This document shows positions 10,330-21,459 of a stretch of DNA of 36,718 nt, in pieces. The stretch is from assembly GCA_009602735.1 (NCBI GenBank), contig WELA01005583.1, forward strand, positions 6,783-43,500. Direction: 5' to 3'. Below the pieces are notes generated by a model. The model did not search any database and was not told where the DNA came from. It saw nothing but the letters and a program-made list of their open reading frames with translations. The position numbers were made by a program, and so were the translations under genes. How positions within the stretch are numbered: position 1 is the stretch's first letter; every line of letters begins with the position of its first letter. The stretch is from Mesotaenium endlicherianum. Lineage: Eukaryota > Streptophyta > Zygnematophyceae > Zygnematales > Mesotaeniaceae.

Positions 10330-11998
10330 CAGCAACAGTCAGTAATCCAGTCTAATGACTGTGAGGATGCTAGAGATAGTGAGTCGTCACTAGCTGCCCT
10401 CGTAGCAAGTATCATGGGTCCTACTAAACTAGATTCACTATGCATGCCTGACAATCAGATAAAGGAGACCATCAGCAACATAGTCCTTCAGAGAGTGCAC
10501 ACTCTAGATCGTCTAGTTCCACTGGATGTCCGACATTTCTTTGCTAAGTCAGGAGAACAATGCGAAAGTCAGGAAAAGTCAGTCCCCACTATCCTACTGC
10601 ATTGTATGATTGCAGGCACGAAGGTAAGGGCATTTATGAACGAAGGGGCGTCACATACTTTAATCCATGAAGACTTAGTTAAGCGGCTAAGGCTGCCTAC
10701 TGTCACCCAAGAGAATAGAAAAATATTCCTTGAAGATGCCTCAAGTACCACGGGAGGATGTATAACCAAGCCCGTTGAGGTCCAGTTAGGTTCTGGCATA
10801 GCAATTCTAAATGAAACGCTTATATTTGAGGTACTCAACACTAGCTTTTATGATCTCGTGCTAGGCAGGTCCTGGCTTAATAGACATCAAGCTGAAGTGT
10901 GTTGGAGCAGAAGTACATTTAAAGTGAGAGGAGCCAGTGTTGGGCAGACTAACTTGGCACCCACCAGTGCTGTTCCACTTGTCCTCTATGGATGGCAAAT
11001 GAAGGAAAAGAAGAGGCTTCCAGGAGGGTGCAAATTGTCGAATGCAACGGAGTTCATCAAAAGTTGGAACCAGAAGGAAGACATAATGTACGGTCTGCTG
11101 CTAACAGAGGTACCTCCTCATCTTAAGGAAGTGGTTGAGATAAAGGTGAGCCCTCCGAAGCACCTTACTGCTGCAATAATTGTTGCTCAGTGTATTGATG
11201 TTTTTAATATACCTCCAGGACTGCCCCCTACGAGAGAAGTAGATCATAAGATCGATTTATTATCTGGGAGTCAACCATCTTGGCAACGGACCTATAGCTT
11301 GTCTTATGTGGAGAGTGAAGAGTTGAAAACACAGATTGCATTGTTGGAGGAAAATGGTTATATTTTTTCAAGTAAATCATCTTATGGCGCACCCATCCTA
11401 TTTGTTAAGAAGAAGGATGGTAGTATGCGAATGTGTGTGGATTACAGAGCTCTTAACAGAGTTACAATAAAGAACAAGTATGATTTACTCAGAATTGAGG
11501 ACATGCTTGATACCCTGTCTGGTGCTAAAGTGTTCAATAAGATAGATCTCAAGAGTGGTTATCACCAAATCAGAATTGCTGAGTGGGATCCACACAAGAT
11601 TGCTTTCCGCACACGTTATGGACATTATAAGTTTTAATGTGATTTCATTTCTACTGACTAATGCTCTTGCAACCTTCATGGGTGCTATGAATGATATTTT
11701 CAGGCCTTACTTGGATAAGTTTGTGCAAGCCTTCTTTGATGATATTTTAATTTTCTTTAAAAGTGAAGCTGAGCATGCTGAGCACTTAAAAACAGTCATG
11801 GACACTCTGAGATGGAATACATTATATGCTAAAATGAGCAAGAGTGATTTCACGAAGGAAAATATTGAATTCTTGGGCCACGTTGTCAGTAAGGAAGGCA
11901 TCAGTGCAGACCCTAAGAAAGTCCAGACCATAAGGGATTGGCCAATGCCAGAGTCTATCTCGGAAGTTAGATCCTTCCTCGAGATGGCTAACTACTAA
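10237..11998 (+). pseudogene. Protease and reverse transcriptase of element B (broken)
   Basis: The 466-codon frame from 10237 holds an aspartic protease segment [11 protein letters not shown], in which the usual DSG active site reads NEG and so is probably dead. It is followed by LGRSWL and the RT fingers/palm: VDYRALN and [14 protein letters not shown] frameshift near 11635 moves the rest into the frame ending at 11998, with FFDDILIF (the catalytic YxDD motif, Tyr changed to Phe) and the IEFLGHVVS segment. A TAA ends it within the usual NYYRRFI region. Pol lies in the -1 frame relative to gag, but no convincing slippery site is seen in this copy. Confidence 0.9.
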
Positions 11999-12540
11999 AA
12001 GAGATTTATTGAGAATTATTCTACAAAGGCCAGTAGATTGACTGACCTTACTAAGAAGGACATGGGGTATGTGTAGGGAAAGAGCAGCAAGCTGCCTTCC
12101 AGACCCTTAAAAATGCCCTTTGTTCTGCCCCAATCTTAGCTGTGTATGACCCCAGCAAATATGTGCAGGTGGTTACTAATGCCTCTGACTTTGCCATGGG
12201 TGCTATTCTGTTGCAGCTTGCTGACAAAACCACAAAGGATGGTAAGGTAAAGCAGGAGTGGCACCCTGTTCTGTTTGAGTCTATGAAATTCAATTCAGCT
12301 AAAATTAATTATTTTGTGCATGATAAAGAGCTGCTTGCTATCATTCATGTGCTCAAACAGTGGAAAGCATACTTACAAGGTAAAGCTTTTAAGGTGATTA
12401 CAGATCATCTAGCTCTGACTCACTTCCAGAAGAAGTCCAAGTTGTCGAGGAGGGTGGAGCCAGATGATGGAGCAGTTCCAAGTCCAGATTGAATAAAAAC
12501 CAGGGAAATTGAATCGTGCTGATGCACTCTCTAGATGACC
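11999..12540 (+). pseudogene. RNase H domain of element B
   Basis: After a frame change the segment at 12142-12492 reads VVTNASDFAMGAILLQ (first Asp replaced by Asn), VHDKELLAIIHVLKQW with the catalytic Glu, and KVITDHLALTHF with another Asp. A premature stop at 12490 and a further frame change precede the integrase. The connection part before it (12000-12140) is eroded, with several stops. Confidence 0.87.
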
Positions 12541-12544
12541 TGAC

Positions 12545-14102
12545 TTGCAACAAAGGAACTTTAGTGAGCATACTTTAGATAAAGTCCTTTGTGCACTCAC
12601 TTCACTGAAGGTGAAAAAGTCCTTCCTTGAACAACTTAGGAAAGCCTACCTTTCCGACCCAACATTTGAGCCCAGCCCCACTGATGGTGTGTGTCTCGCT
12701 ACTTCAGTAGGGTATAGGCTAATGGGAGGAGTCTGGGTAACTGAAACCACTTCACGCAGGCTGAAGCTGGTCATTCCAAATAATTCGGAAATAAGGTCAC
12801 TCTTACTAAGTCAAGCACATGACAGTTTACTGGGTGGGCATTTGGGGCAGGCCAAAACAGTTGGCAAATTGGCCAAACATTATCATTGGGATGGGTTGCC
12901 TGGGGAGGTTTTGAAATATATTACGTCGTGTGGTCAGTGTCAGAAAAATAAGTCTAGGCACACACCACCCGGGGGGCTATTACAACCACTACCAATCCCA
13001 GCTGGACGCTGGGAAACAATATTCATGGACTGGGTGGTCACACTACCAAGAACTGGCAATGGGCATGATTCGCTACTGGTAGTAGTGGATAAACTGACAA
13101 AAATGGTCATTTTCATCCCCACCACTGTCAAAGTAACTGCACTCAAAACCGCGACACAGTTCTACAACCATGTAGTATGCCAACATGGGCTACCCTCTAA
13201 TATTATCTCGGACAGAGACTCAAAATTGACCTCTAAATATATGAAGAGCTTTAATGGGGTTAATGGGAGTCAAACAACTGCTCAGCACTGCAAACCACCC
13301 TTAGACTAATGGGCAGAGTGAAAGAAGTAACCGAGTTTTGCAAGAGGTGCTGAGAGTATATATTGACCAAAAACAAGATAATTGGGATGACCTGTTGCCT
13401 CAAATTCAGTTTGCGGTCAATAGTGCGGTGCACGCGTCAACGGGAAAGGTTCCTTTTCAACTCAGTCTGGATAGAGTCCCTAAGTCTCCTTTAGATGTAC
13501 TAGAGGAGTCTTCAACTTACCTTGAGGGGATTGACACTCCGGTGTCTCTCCAATTAACTCAGGAGCTTGCTGACACCCTGTCAGAAGTCCAACACAATCT
13601 GCACAAAGGCCAGGGAAATCAACAAAAATACGCTAATCAACACTATCGAGAGCTGATCAAATTGCATTCTCAACACCTGTACCTGCCTGGTGTGGTAAAG
13701 AAAATGCTTGGTCTCGTCTGGGTCGATCCATATTTGGTGGTGCGCCGTGTCGGTCAGAATGCTTACAAACTGAAGTTGTCAACGGAATACAAGGGTCACC
13801 CAATCTTTAATGTTTCCAGCCTGGAACCATACATCAAAGGTGCCACACTGTTCACAAGTCGATTACCTGTCCAACCGGGACCGGTGCCCGCTGTCCAAGA
13901 AGGTGACCCTGAGGAACATGAGGTTGATGAGATTTTAGAAGCTCGTTTTGTCCGTCGATCATCAAAATACGTCATGAAATATCTGATGAGATGGAAGGGT
14001 TACGATGCCTCTGGTGATACGTGGGAATTGAAGGACCATTTGACCAATGCCAAAAAGGCGTTGAAACGGTTCCACCTTCGGGCGGCTGGGGTACCTCCCT
14101 AA
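12545..14102 (+). pseudogene. Integrase with GPY/F-like region and chromodomain (element B)
   Basis: The first frame (12545-13309) has the zinc domain (HDSLLGGHLG and CGQCQ), FMDWVVTLP with the first catalytic Asp, and ISDRDSKLTS with the second. Around 13300 a TAG and frame change interrupt the PQTNGQSERSN segment, whose Glu is the third catalytic residue. The second frame (13338-14102) carries NSAVHASTGKVPFQL, then the C-terminal domain with HPIFNVSSLEPY. Last comes a chromodomain: VDEILEARFV, YLMRWKGYDAS and a WELKDHL end. The chromodomain places element B among chromoviruses, whose chromodomain binds methylated histone H3 and steers insertion. Confidence 0.93.
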
Positions 14103-14473
14103 CCGTCAGTTCACTTGACATGGGAAGGTGACAGGAGGTCTTGTCTCCATTTAAGTCAGAGGGAAAATGTACCAGTAAATGACAGTTGGTGTGCAAGAAA
14201 GGGGCAGTTATTGACAGTATAGTGATGTGACAGCCGAGCCCACATCAAGCTAAGTTGACGGGTGCCCACCACTCGGAAGGAGAAAGGGACCAGCACATGA
14301 ACAAATCACTTAACTCACCTTGCACACACATTCATTCGTTATTCTCATCGCACTGCAGCACCGTTAACTCCTAGTAACCACCCTGTAAGGTAAAAAGGAA
14401 GAAACCTACCATAATAATACAAACTTACTTCTCTTCCTGCATCTCTTGTGACATAGATTGAGATTCTACTAAC

Positions 14474-15383
14474 TTGTGCCTGGTTACATGTGCACGATGG
14501 CTCCCACCACACAAAAAGAAGACGAAAAGAAAAAGGCAGAAGAGCCAAGAGGACAATGGAGCAGTACCAGAAAGAGCTTGCGGCGACGTCCCTCACAAGG
14601 AGAGAACAAGAAAGGGTCCGCAAATAACAAGAGGCGGCAAAAGAAGCACAGATAAAGAAGGAGCAGGAGGCGGAAAATCTCAGGCCAGATAGATTTTAGC
14701 AGAATGCACGCCAAATAGATATCAGCAGGCTGAAGGCCAAGCAACCTCTAGCTCGTCCTAAGAAAGGGAGGTCAGTAGGTTTTTCCATGTCTACTAGGGA
14801 GCAAGATGACTTAGTGGACGAAATCCCTACCCTCTCAGAGGAGGAAGATGAGGAGGATGAGGAAGAAGAACAGGGCAGAGGAGAAGCATCAGGAGCTGGT
14901 ACTCAGGAGACCTAAGGGCAGGCAGAAGCAGGGACTCCTAGGGCGCCAAGATCAGGTGTATGGAATGTGATCTCTACTGTGAAGGCAACAGGACCCCGCA
15001 ATCGTTCTCCCAGCCCACCTGCCCAAGCAGGGGAAGAAGCTGATCTGACTGTTCTTGGCAGCAGAGAAAGGCAAAAATCCCCAGAGGACAGGGGTACCAG
15101 AAGAGGAACACGCGGAGTAGCCAGATGTATGCTGGCCACCCCCTTTAGTCAGGGACATGTACCTCTTGCCAATGTATTTCAGCATCCTACCAAAATGCCT
15201 GTTTATGTGGGCATTAACACCCAGGTGGTCGAAGAGCAGGCTACAATCCTTCGTTCTCCTCGAGGTCCAACTTTAGAACATACAGGGTTCTTTAGAAGAC
15301 TAGCTGACAGACCTAGAGGGCTGTCCAAATCTAGGTCTAGATCTCAGTCTCCTCATCTTGGAGCTCCAAGAACAACCCCCTAA
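14474..15383 (+). pseudogene. Extra 3' ORF of element B, charged, unknown function
   Basis: Frame 3 from an ATG at 14556 to the stop at 15381-15383 reads as one product of about 275 codons broken by three or four stops (TAA/TAG in the first 130 codons, one after QET near 14912). It has a Lys/Glu/Gln-rich stretch likely to form a coiled coil, an acidic run (SEEEDEEDEEEEQ, 14840-14875), then a Pro/Arg/Ser-rich end with SKSRSRSQS. The last 138 codons (14967-15383) are fully open. It lies between the chromodomain and the right LTR, where some plant gypsy elements carry additional ORFs. No known family is recognised and no membrane segment is seen, so it is not env-like. Confidence 0.5.
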
Positions 15384-15605
15384 ACATCAAAACCATCCTC
15401 TCCAGTCAAGCCTTGCTGAAGGTCTCTCTGTTTGCACCCCACAACGGAAGTGGAGTGAGGGTGGAGGTGACAGTTCATTGTCACTAGTGATCCCCACAGC
15501 TAGGCAACAGTGTTGAAGCAAGAGGCAGGCGATGGGGGATTAGTTCTGTTAGTTTTTTGATGAGATCATTCTACAGTTTAATATTGTCGAGGCGACAACA
15601 ATTTA

Positions 15606-15617
15606 AGTTGGAGGGAT
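15606..15617 (+). promoter_or_regulatory. Polypurine tract of element B
   Basis: AGTTGGAGGGAT lies directly before the TG that opens the right LTR. This position and purine bias fit the plus-strand primer site of an LTR retrotransposon. Confidence 0.7.
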
Positions 15618-16335
15618 TGTAATGAATTAGTATATTGGTAGATATAATATTCATTTAAATATAATAGTTAATTAAGTTTAGCTTGCTGAACTTTAGTTAA
15701 CATTCAGTTTGCTGGCTTTTTTATAATTATCAGTTAAATGACTCAGCCAGAAGCAGCAGGTTGAAGTCAACTTAGGTCAGCTTGCTGACACATTCTTTAA
15801 CAATCAGCTGACTTTTGTACTCGGTAGCAGCGAACAGCCTAGATATGTATCTAAGTGTGATGTGCTAGGTGAATGGCCAGATGACATCCTTGGGATAGAT
15901 GGCCATTCGGGATGATGGGAGATGGCTGTGGATTCGGTTAGCCGAGGTCCTACCGACGTGGTTAACTCTCGGGTAGGCGGTGCCATCGCACTTGCCGTTG
16001 AACAGTAAACTCATTCCATGTACATATGCTAGGTGTTGCTCTCGAGTTCGGCATTCAGAAACAAGGCCAACTTCCTTGTACTGCTTACTAAGAGAGATCT
16101 GAATCCAAGGCGAGAAGCCATTGATACGCATTGTCTTCTAGCCTTGCTTATGTATGAGTTTACTAATGTATTACTGATGCTCGTTTACTTGCATTTGACT
16201 TGTGAGTATTGTCCACCGCTAATACGTTAGTCTTTTGCTGTTTAATCAATTAACGAAAAATACCACAAAGATTACTCGCTGATATCAATATGTTTATTAA
16301 TTGTTATTCGCCTATTGGTAAATCGATTCATTTCA
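15618..16335 (+). repeat. 3' LTR of element B
   Basis: 718 bp, TGTAATGAAT at the left and CATTTCA at the right, matching the left LTR throughout with many substitutions and small indels. It is followed at once by a fragment of a PHD-finger retroelement, not by the sequence that borders the left LTR. Confidence 0.95.
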
Positions 16336-16339
16336 GTCC

Positions 16340-16553
16340 TCGCGACGCGCGGCCGCCCAAGGACTGGGCGTGCCAGATCTGCCACAGCCCTGGCAAGGAG
16401 GCAGATGCTGCTTTGCGACAGCTGCAACCTAGGCTTTCACATCGGCTGCCTCGACCCCCCCTGGAGCACGTCCCCGCTGGAGACTGGTTCTATAGTGACT
16501 GCTCGGAGTTAGCTAGCGTTAGCATTGTCAGCTCATCTGCTGGAGTCTGAGAG
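16340..16553 (+). pseudogene. Second PHD-finger fragment (element-A family)
   Basis: Reading two frames gives another retroelement-type PHD finger. The frame from 16290 supplies DWACQIC (Cys codons 16371 and 16380), the frame from 16315 supplies MLLCDSCNLGFHIGCLDPPW, and the first frame resumes with EHVPAGDWFYSDC (last Cys codon 16500). One ligand in the final CxxC appears as Tyr. About 16 residues later a TGA ends the frame, followed by the purine tract GCTGGGGGGGGAA. The close match in layout to 6730-6864 places it in the same family, here truncated on its left by element B. Confidence 0.82.
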
Positions 16554-16575
16554 CTGGGGGGGGAATTAATACATT

Positions 16576-17000
16576 TGCCCCTCCTTTTGGCCATAAGGCC
16601 ACATGCATTTTCGCTTTCACCATAGTACGTCCTGCTTGCCCACTTGTGGGGTGCTTATATAGATCAGACGCGTCCGACCCCATAATGCACGACATAGATA
16701 ATGACAATCAAAATAATCTAATCAATCCATAACTTATTAGGTTATCATCTCATAATTATTCAAAATACTTTATGAATAATTATGTCATATTATTGCAAAG
16801 TAGTCAAATTACTTTTCAACGCTTTTTGCAATAGCATTTTGGTCGTTTTGCTCATCGACTAAGAATTAGTCGGCACTCGCGTGTGGCGATTAATTGATCA
16901 AGATGCAGTCACATATCCAGTAATATAGTGATAAATAACGTAACGTGTTTTAGGTCATTGGGAACACGTCCCAATACGCCTAATGCCTCAGATCGGTACA
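16576..17000 (-). repeat. Probable 3' LTR of a minus-strand gypsy element
   Basis: On the minus strand the block starts TGTACCGATC, directly after the purine tract GAAGGGGGGAGGAA (17001-17014), and ends GGAGGGGCA, giving TG...CA and 425 bp. A TATA-like CTATATAAG occurs on the minus strand near 16655. The minus-strand integrase/chromodomain fragment lies just upstream. No second LTR copy is present in the window, so the exact right limit is inferred from the termini alone. Confidence 0.6.
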
Positions 17001-17044
17001 TTCCTCCCCCCTTCAAAAAACTTAACGTCCTCATTAAGCTTCAT

Positions 17045-17797
17045 CTAGTAAGTCGTCTGTATCACCGTAATCAACAAAAAACATCGGTGAGCAAATGGAC
17101 TTTGCATCATACTTGGCCGCCTCTCTTTTGCGTTTGTTCTTTGGTTTACAAAGAACGCCTGGTAGCACACTTGCCTTAGCGCGGAGTCTTTGAGCATTAG
17201 CCCATCGTAACCAATACTGTTGAACCAGGTCCTTACAATTAAGAAGGACTTCACCCTGAGGTCGTGCAAATTCCAACTGAAATCGTAATCAAGCCATTTA
17301 ATCGAAAGCTCCACTCGCGGAGGCTTATGACCGGTATAGCGGTGTCCTAAGACTTCCTCTACTTCCCAAGCTTTATCATTATTGCGCCTTCCAATTCCGG
17401 TGCTTGTGCTGATTGCAGCCATCGGATTGAAACATCATAAGTAAACTGACATGGAACACAGGAGGCGTCGCCCCATGGATTTAGGCAAATCCAGTCGGTA
17501 TGGAACAGGTCCAACCTTTGCAGTCACGATAAAAGGGCCTACCCAGCGAGGCATAAGCTTTCGCTTTCCCGGGTGCTTCAGTTGGAGGTGTCTAGTTTGC
17601 AAAAGTACTTTATTGCCAATCTCCAAACCCAACTCAGTCTCGTGCGTATCAACAAACTTCTGCCAATCTCGAGCGACGGCTAGTGCCAATGTCGCTTTTT
17701 TGTGCACCTCTTGAGAAAATGGACAAAGAGACGAGCACTTGGTACTCTCATGGTTGACATCCCTGCCCTTGTTATGGGTTTCACACATATTGGTCAA
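17045..17797 (-). pseudogene. Integrase C-terminus (GPY/F) and chromodomain of a minus-strand chromovirus
   Basis: One minus-strand frame with a single TGA reads ELGLEIGNKVLLQ, then RKLMPRWVGPFIV and GPVPYRLDLP (the GPY/F module of gypsy integrases). Past the stop comes a chromodomain: WEVEEVLGHRYTG, VELSIKWLDYDFSW. The upstream catalytic core is missing because the fragment is cut near 17800. It shares the VLLQ region with the remnant at 7262-8139, so it is a separate copy of a related element. The purine tract and LTR follow on its 3' side. Confidence 0.85.
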
Positions 17798-17799
17798 TT

Positions 17800-18844
17800 G
17801 CCAACGTAAAACGCGGCGTATTTTGCTGTATTTGCAAAATACGCAAAATACCCGTAATAAACAATTAAGGAGATAGACTCCGTTCTACAGAACTCGGTAT
17901 TTTTGTTTTAAAAAAATTTGAAAAGTTATCGCTTGAAAATCATGTTGCGCACGTACGGCACTGCCAACTAGATCGGCAAAGATTGACAGACGTGATTGAA
18001 ATGTCGCGATAAGGTCGCGATGTTCAAAAGGAAACATCAACACCATTTTGAGCTGCGGTGGACTACATACTGGAATGTGGTCTCCCGGCCACTCTCGACA
18101 GCTTTTATTTAATTTATTGCACATACTCGGTGAGTCGGTTAGGCTTTATTGTAATATGAAGGACATGATTTTATTCCGAGTTCCAACGTCCAAGAGTGTG
18201 CATGACTTGCCATACAAAATGCTTCTCTCATGCACTTTAAGAAATGCACACATTATTCTCAATAATGATTTTACTCTCTTAGTTTATTTAGTTGCTTACA
18301 CTGTGCTTTACTCCAAAGTTCAAAGAAACCAATCTTTTTGCCAACAAATATAAATTGCATGCGAACTCTTTTGGAGAATGCTTGACATCTCTATCATATA
18401 TGGTTTTTTATTTTTATTTTTGGAAGCGAAAACTCAACTTTATGCCATCTTTCATAGCTACCATTCACTTTTTTTCTCTGCATATTTTTAGAATAGCTAT
18501 AAAATCTGCAACGTTGCAAGTTGCTTAAGAGAGATACCAAAACTACTGGGTTTTGCTGAAGTCTTTAGGTAATTTGCTTTAAGTTATGACTGCAATAGCT
18601 CATGATGCAATTGCAACGTATTACTATGTTCTATCAACTTCCTGTGAGCATTGTATATGAAGGCAAATTGCAAGTGCTCTTCCCATTTTGGAATTAGTTG
18701 CTCTAAGGCAAGTTCCGACACAAATTTCAAAGGCACAGTGTACATGATATAATGATACTTGTTGTGAACGTTACAACGCCAAATTTGACATGGAAGATAC
18801 ATTACAATTCATGAGGTCAATTACAAGTCTTCACTCTTTAGTGC
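17800..18844. other. Stretch with no recognisable gene
   Basis: A/T-rich DNA without a supported gene or RNA. Short open frames on both strands (for example 17885-18124 minus) show no domain. It contains a small repetition of GCAAAATACGC-like words near 17830-17850. It may be old intergenic sequence beyond the 3' end of the hAT element. Confidence 0.5.
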
Positions 18845-19376
18845 AATGCGTGACAGATCTGAAATTTGAAATCAGTTACATTACTCTCACAAATGAAGCA
18901 AAGCAATTATCCCAAATCTGTAAGACTACACACATAGCAACATAGTATAACACTTTCACAAATTCACAATTATTCTACAAGAGACAAAATCTTAAGATAA
19001 TGCATCATGACAACTGCATGCTAAGAAGAAGTACTAATTTCATAGAGCATATAAAATGCAAATACCACAATATAGTACAAATTGCTAATCTAGGCTCCTT
19101 ATATCTAAACAGTGTGTGACAAATTTGAGAACGAAATCAGGTACGGTACTCGCACAAATGAAGCAAAGCAATCATCTCAAATTTGTAAGCCTACAGACAT
19201 AGCAAGAAAGTACAACACCTTAGCAAATTCACAACAATTCTATAAGAGGCAGCAAATTGCAATATATTGCGTCATGACAATTGTATGCTAAGAAAAAGTA
19301 TTGAATTCATAGAGCATATAAAATCCAAATATTATAACATAGTAGAAATTGCTACTCCAAGCTCCTTATATCTAAA
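18845..19376. repeat. Two tandem 266-bp units
   Basis: 18845-19110 and 19111-19376 are diverged direct copies. Shared blocks include CACAAATGAAGCAAAGCAAT, TTCATAGAGCATATAAAAT and GCTCCTTATATCTAAAC (which ends both units), each offset by about 266 bases. They lie directly downstream of the hAT transposase stop, on its 3' side, and may be part of its 3' terminal region. Confidence 0.88.
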
Positions 19377-19390
19377 CTCCCACTTATAAT

Positions 19391-20257
19391 CTATACACCA
19401 TCATCTTCAGAGTCCATATTTTCCGCAGATTCTTCTTCAAAGACAGGTGCAATAGGCCTCCTTGGAGTCCTCTTAACCCCACCTCTCTCCATTCTTTCAA
19501 TGAGCCTTAGGTGAGAATGAACCTTCACTAACTTCTCAATTCGAGCCTGTTTCAGCCTATTCCTTTTTTTGTTGTGAATGAAATCATACTCAAACCAACT
19601 CCTTTCATAAGAGCTTGCAGAGGACACCAAACCAAGGACTTTAATTGCAAAATTTTGCAATTGAGGAGTGCTAGAACCATGACTCTTCCACCAAAAAACT
19701 CCAGACTTAGACTTTGCTTCCTTGTCTGTCTTAAGGTTGTTAAAACTGAAACCCACTCTCCCCTTGTGCTGCTCATACTGCTCTCTAATAACATCCAACT
19801 CATCCACATCAGAGACTATCTTATGAAGACTAGAGTACCACCCCTTCATGACCTCCTCATTTGTATGCTGCTCATGATCCGGAAAAAGAGGGTGAAGCAT
19901 GCACCCAGCAGCATGCGAAGGTGAATGAAAAATATCCCACCTGACATTGACAATCTCTACCAGCCTGTCGAGCTCATCTTCATGAAGGTCCTTATCCAAC
20001 GCCTTGATGAAGTCCTTCAACTCTGCCATTGAGTTGTACACAAGTCCCATGGCAGGTTGGTAGCCATCAACTCATCGGAGAAGCTTGACCAGCCTCTCAG
20101 TGACCTTCAACAGCACCTTCAGCTTGTCCTTGAAATCTTCATCTCCGACAACTGCCATTGCTGCCAGGCAGTCCTTCTTTTGTGCTGAACTCAACTCCCT
20201 CACATGTTCCTTTCAAGCATCCCGCAGCAACACCACCTGCAATGATTGCTTCCTCTG
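19391..20257 (-). pseudogene. hAT transposase, C-terminal exon with dimerisation domain
   Basis: The minus-strand frame 20050-19391 has the hAT C-terminal dimerisation signature: GVFWWKSHGSSTPQLQNFA, then SASSYERSWFEYDFIH, and an acidic tail. Upstream, in the same frame, the sequence reads QVVLLRDA, a TGA, KEHVRELSSAQKKDCLAAMA, and a second TGA in place of the usual Trp before VDGYQPAMGLVYNSM. The exon probably begins at 20257, after a TAG acceptor (20258-20260) on the minus strand. hAT transposases cut and paste DNA. The two stops mean this copy is dead. Confidence 0.88.
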
Positions 20258-20279
20258 CTAGGAACATAAAGAACAGATT

Positions 20280-20931
20280 AAAAAATATATAAATGCTTTG
20301 TACCTCATCCAAATATAATATAGCAATAAGAGGCTCATAAAAGCATGAACAAAAAACAAAACCGCTTTACAAAAGGTCCACTCTGAGAACCAACAACAGC
20401 ATCATAACAGCCCATAAGTGGCCCTATAAAAAGCACATCACAGCAGCCATAACAGCCCCATAAAAGCCCCAAAAAAGAACTTGTCAGAGCATGGAAAACA
20501 TAATCTAAAACAGCCGGACAGCTCTTGATGAGGGACCTAAACTAACCTTCATAACAACATAATAAAATCAGCAACCAAAAGAACCATGACAGCCCCCATT
20601 AAGGTCCCATGCCAGCAAGAATGACAGGCCACATCAACAACCATAACAGCACCAATTAATAGCAGCCATAACAGCCTGCAACAGCAACTATACGAGCAAT
20701 AATAGCAAGCCATAACAGTTATAATAACAGCAAAATAATAGGCCACAACAGCAGCCACAATTGCGGCAATAATAGCAGGCCACGACAGCAGCAATAATAG
20801 CAATAATAGCATGCCACAACAAAAGTCATAATTGCAGCGACATAACAGATCACAACACCAAAAAGCAGGCCACAACAGGATGCACAATTGTTGCCAAAAA
20901 CAGCAACCAGAGCAGACCAAAAAAGGGCCGC
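20280..20931. repeat. AGC/ACA-rich degenerate repeats, left half of hAT intron
   Basis: On the + strand the sequence is a run of variants of CATAACAGC, AATAGCAGGCCACAACAGC and similar words. It continues after element C at 27622. Open frames across it on the minus strand, full of Cys, Leu and Trp, are by-products of the repeat. It is read as intron sequence of the hAT gene because it lies between a good splice donor (28276) and acceptor (20258). Confidence 0.75.
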
Positions 20932-21444
20932 TGTAGTGAAACAGATAGATAAAGTACTTAGTAAAACAGAATAGTTTATCTATTCAAGACGAGGATCTTT
21001 GAACACAAGTGGTAGCTTCTTGAAAGAGAGATGGCTTCTTGAAAGTTAATATATTTCTGGATTTTGGCAAGTACAAGAGTGATTCTGGAATGTCTTTCTA
21101 TGTTCTAGCTCTTGTTTATATACTTGCTACATAAGTAATTTCTAGGAAAGTGTATGTTGATGTGTTGGCACCCAACACATCCCAAAACTTGCCACCTCTT
21201 TCTAGAATAATGTACACATGTCCTTTTGACCTAAAAATGGCACATCTGACTTTTGCCACATGGAGTTCTTCTAGGTCTTTCCTCTAACTTCGAAAATGCC
21301 TTGGAAGGTTCAAAGGACATGAACCAAGTTACTAGAGTACCTATTCACACTTGACTCCACACAATACTACTCCAAATATATTTGAAAACATTAATATATA
21401 ATATATAATATGCAAACTGATATATAATAACTCAAATCACTACA
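20932..21444 (-). repeat. 3' LTR of element C
   Basis: 513 bp. Its outer ends are the perfect inverted pair TGTAGTG/CACTACA. It differs from the 5' LTR by a few bases and by a roughly 10-bp TA-rich insertion near 21395. Confidence 0.97.
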
Positions 21445-21459
21445 TCACCCCCCCAATAG
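21445..21459 (-). promoter_or_regulatory. Polypurine tract of element C
   Basis: On the minus strand TATTGGGGGGGTGA directly precedes the TG of the 3' LTR, the expected plus-strand primer position. Confidence 0.75.

Larger units (their letters stand above)
8140..16335 (+). mobile_element. Element B: full-length decayed chromodomain Ty3/gypsy retrotransposon
   Basis: The element has two related LTRs (8140-8861 and 15618-16335), a primer-binding site directly after the left LTR, gag, protease-RT-RNase H-integrase-chromodomain in gypsy order, an extra ORF, and a purine tract before the right LTR. It is about 8.2 kb. Clear LTR divergence and many stops and frameshifts mark it as old. The five bases outside the left LTR (GCTTA) do not match those outside the right LTR (GTCCT), and the two flanks come from different transposons. 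A simple target duplication is therefore not preserved. Confidence 0.93.

Noticed and set aside
14474..15383. Retroviral envelope gene in element B
   Set aside because: Despite the position after pol, no signal peptide or membrane segment is visible and the product is highly charged.
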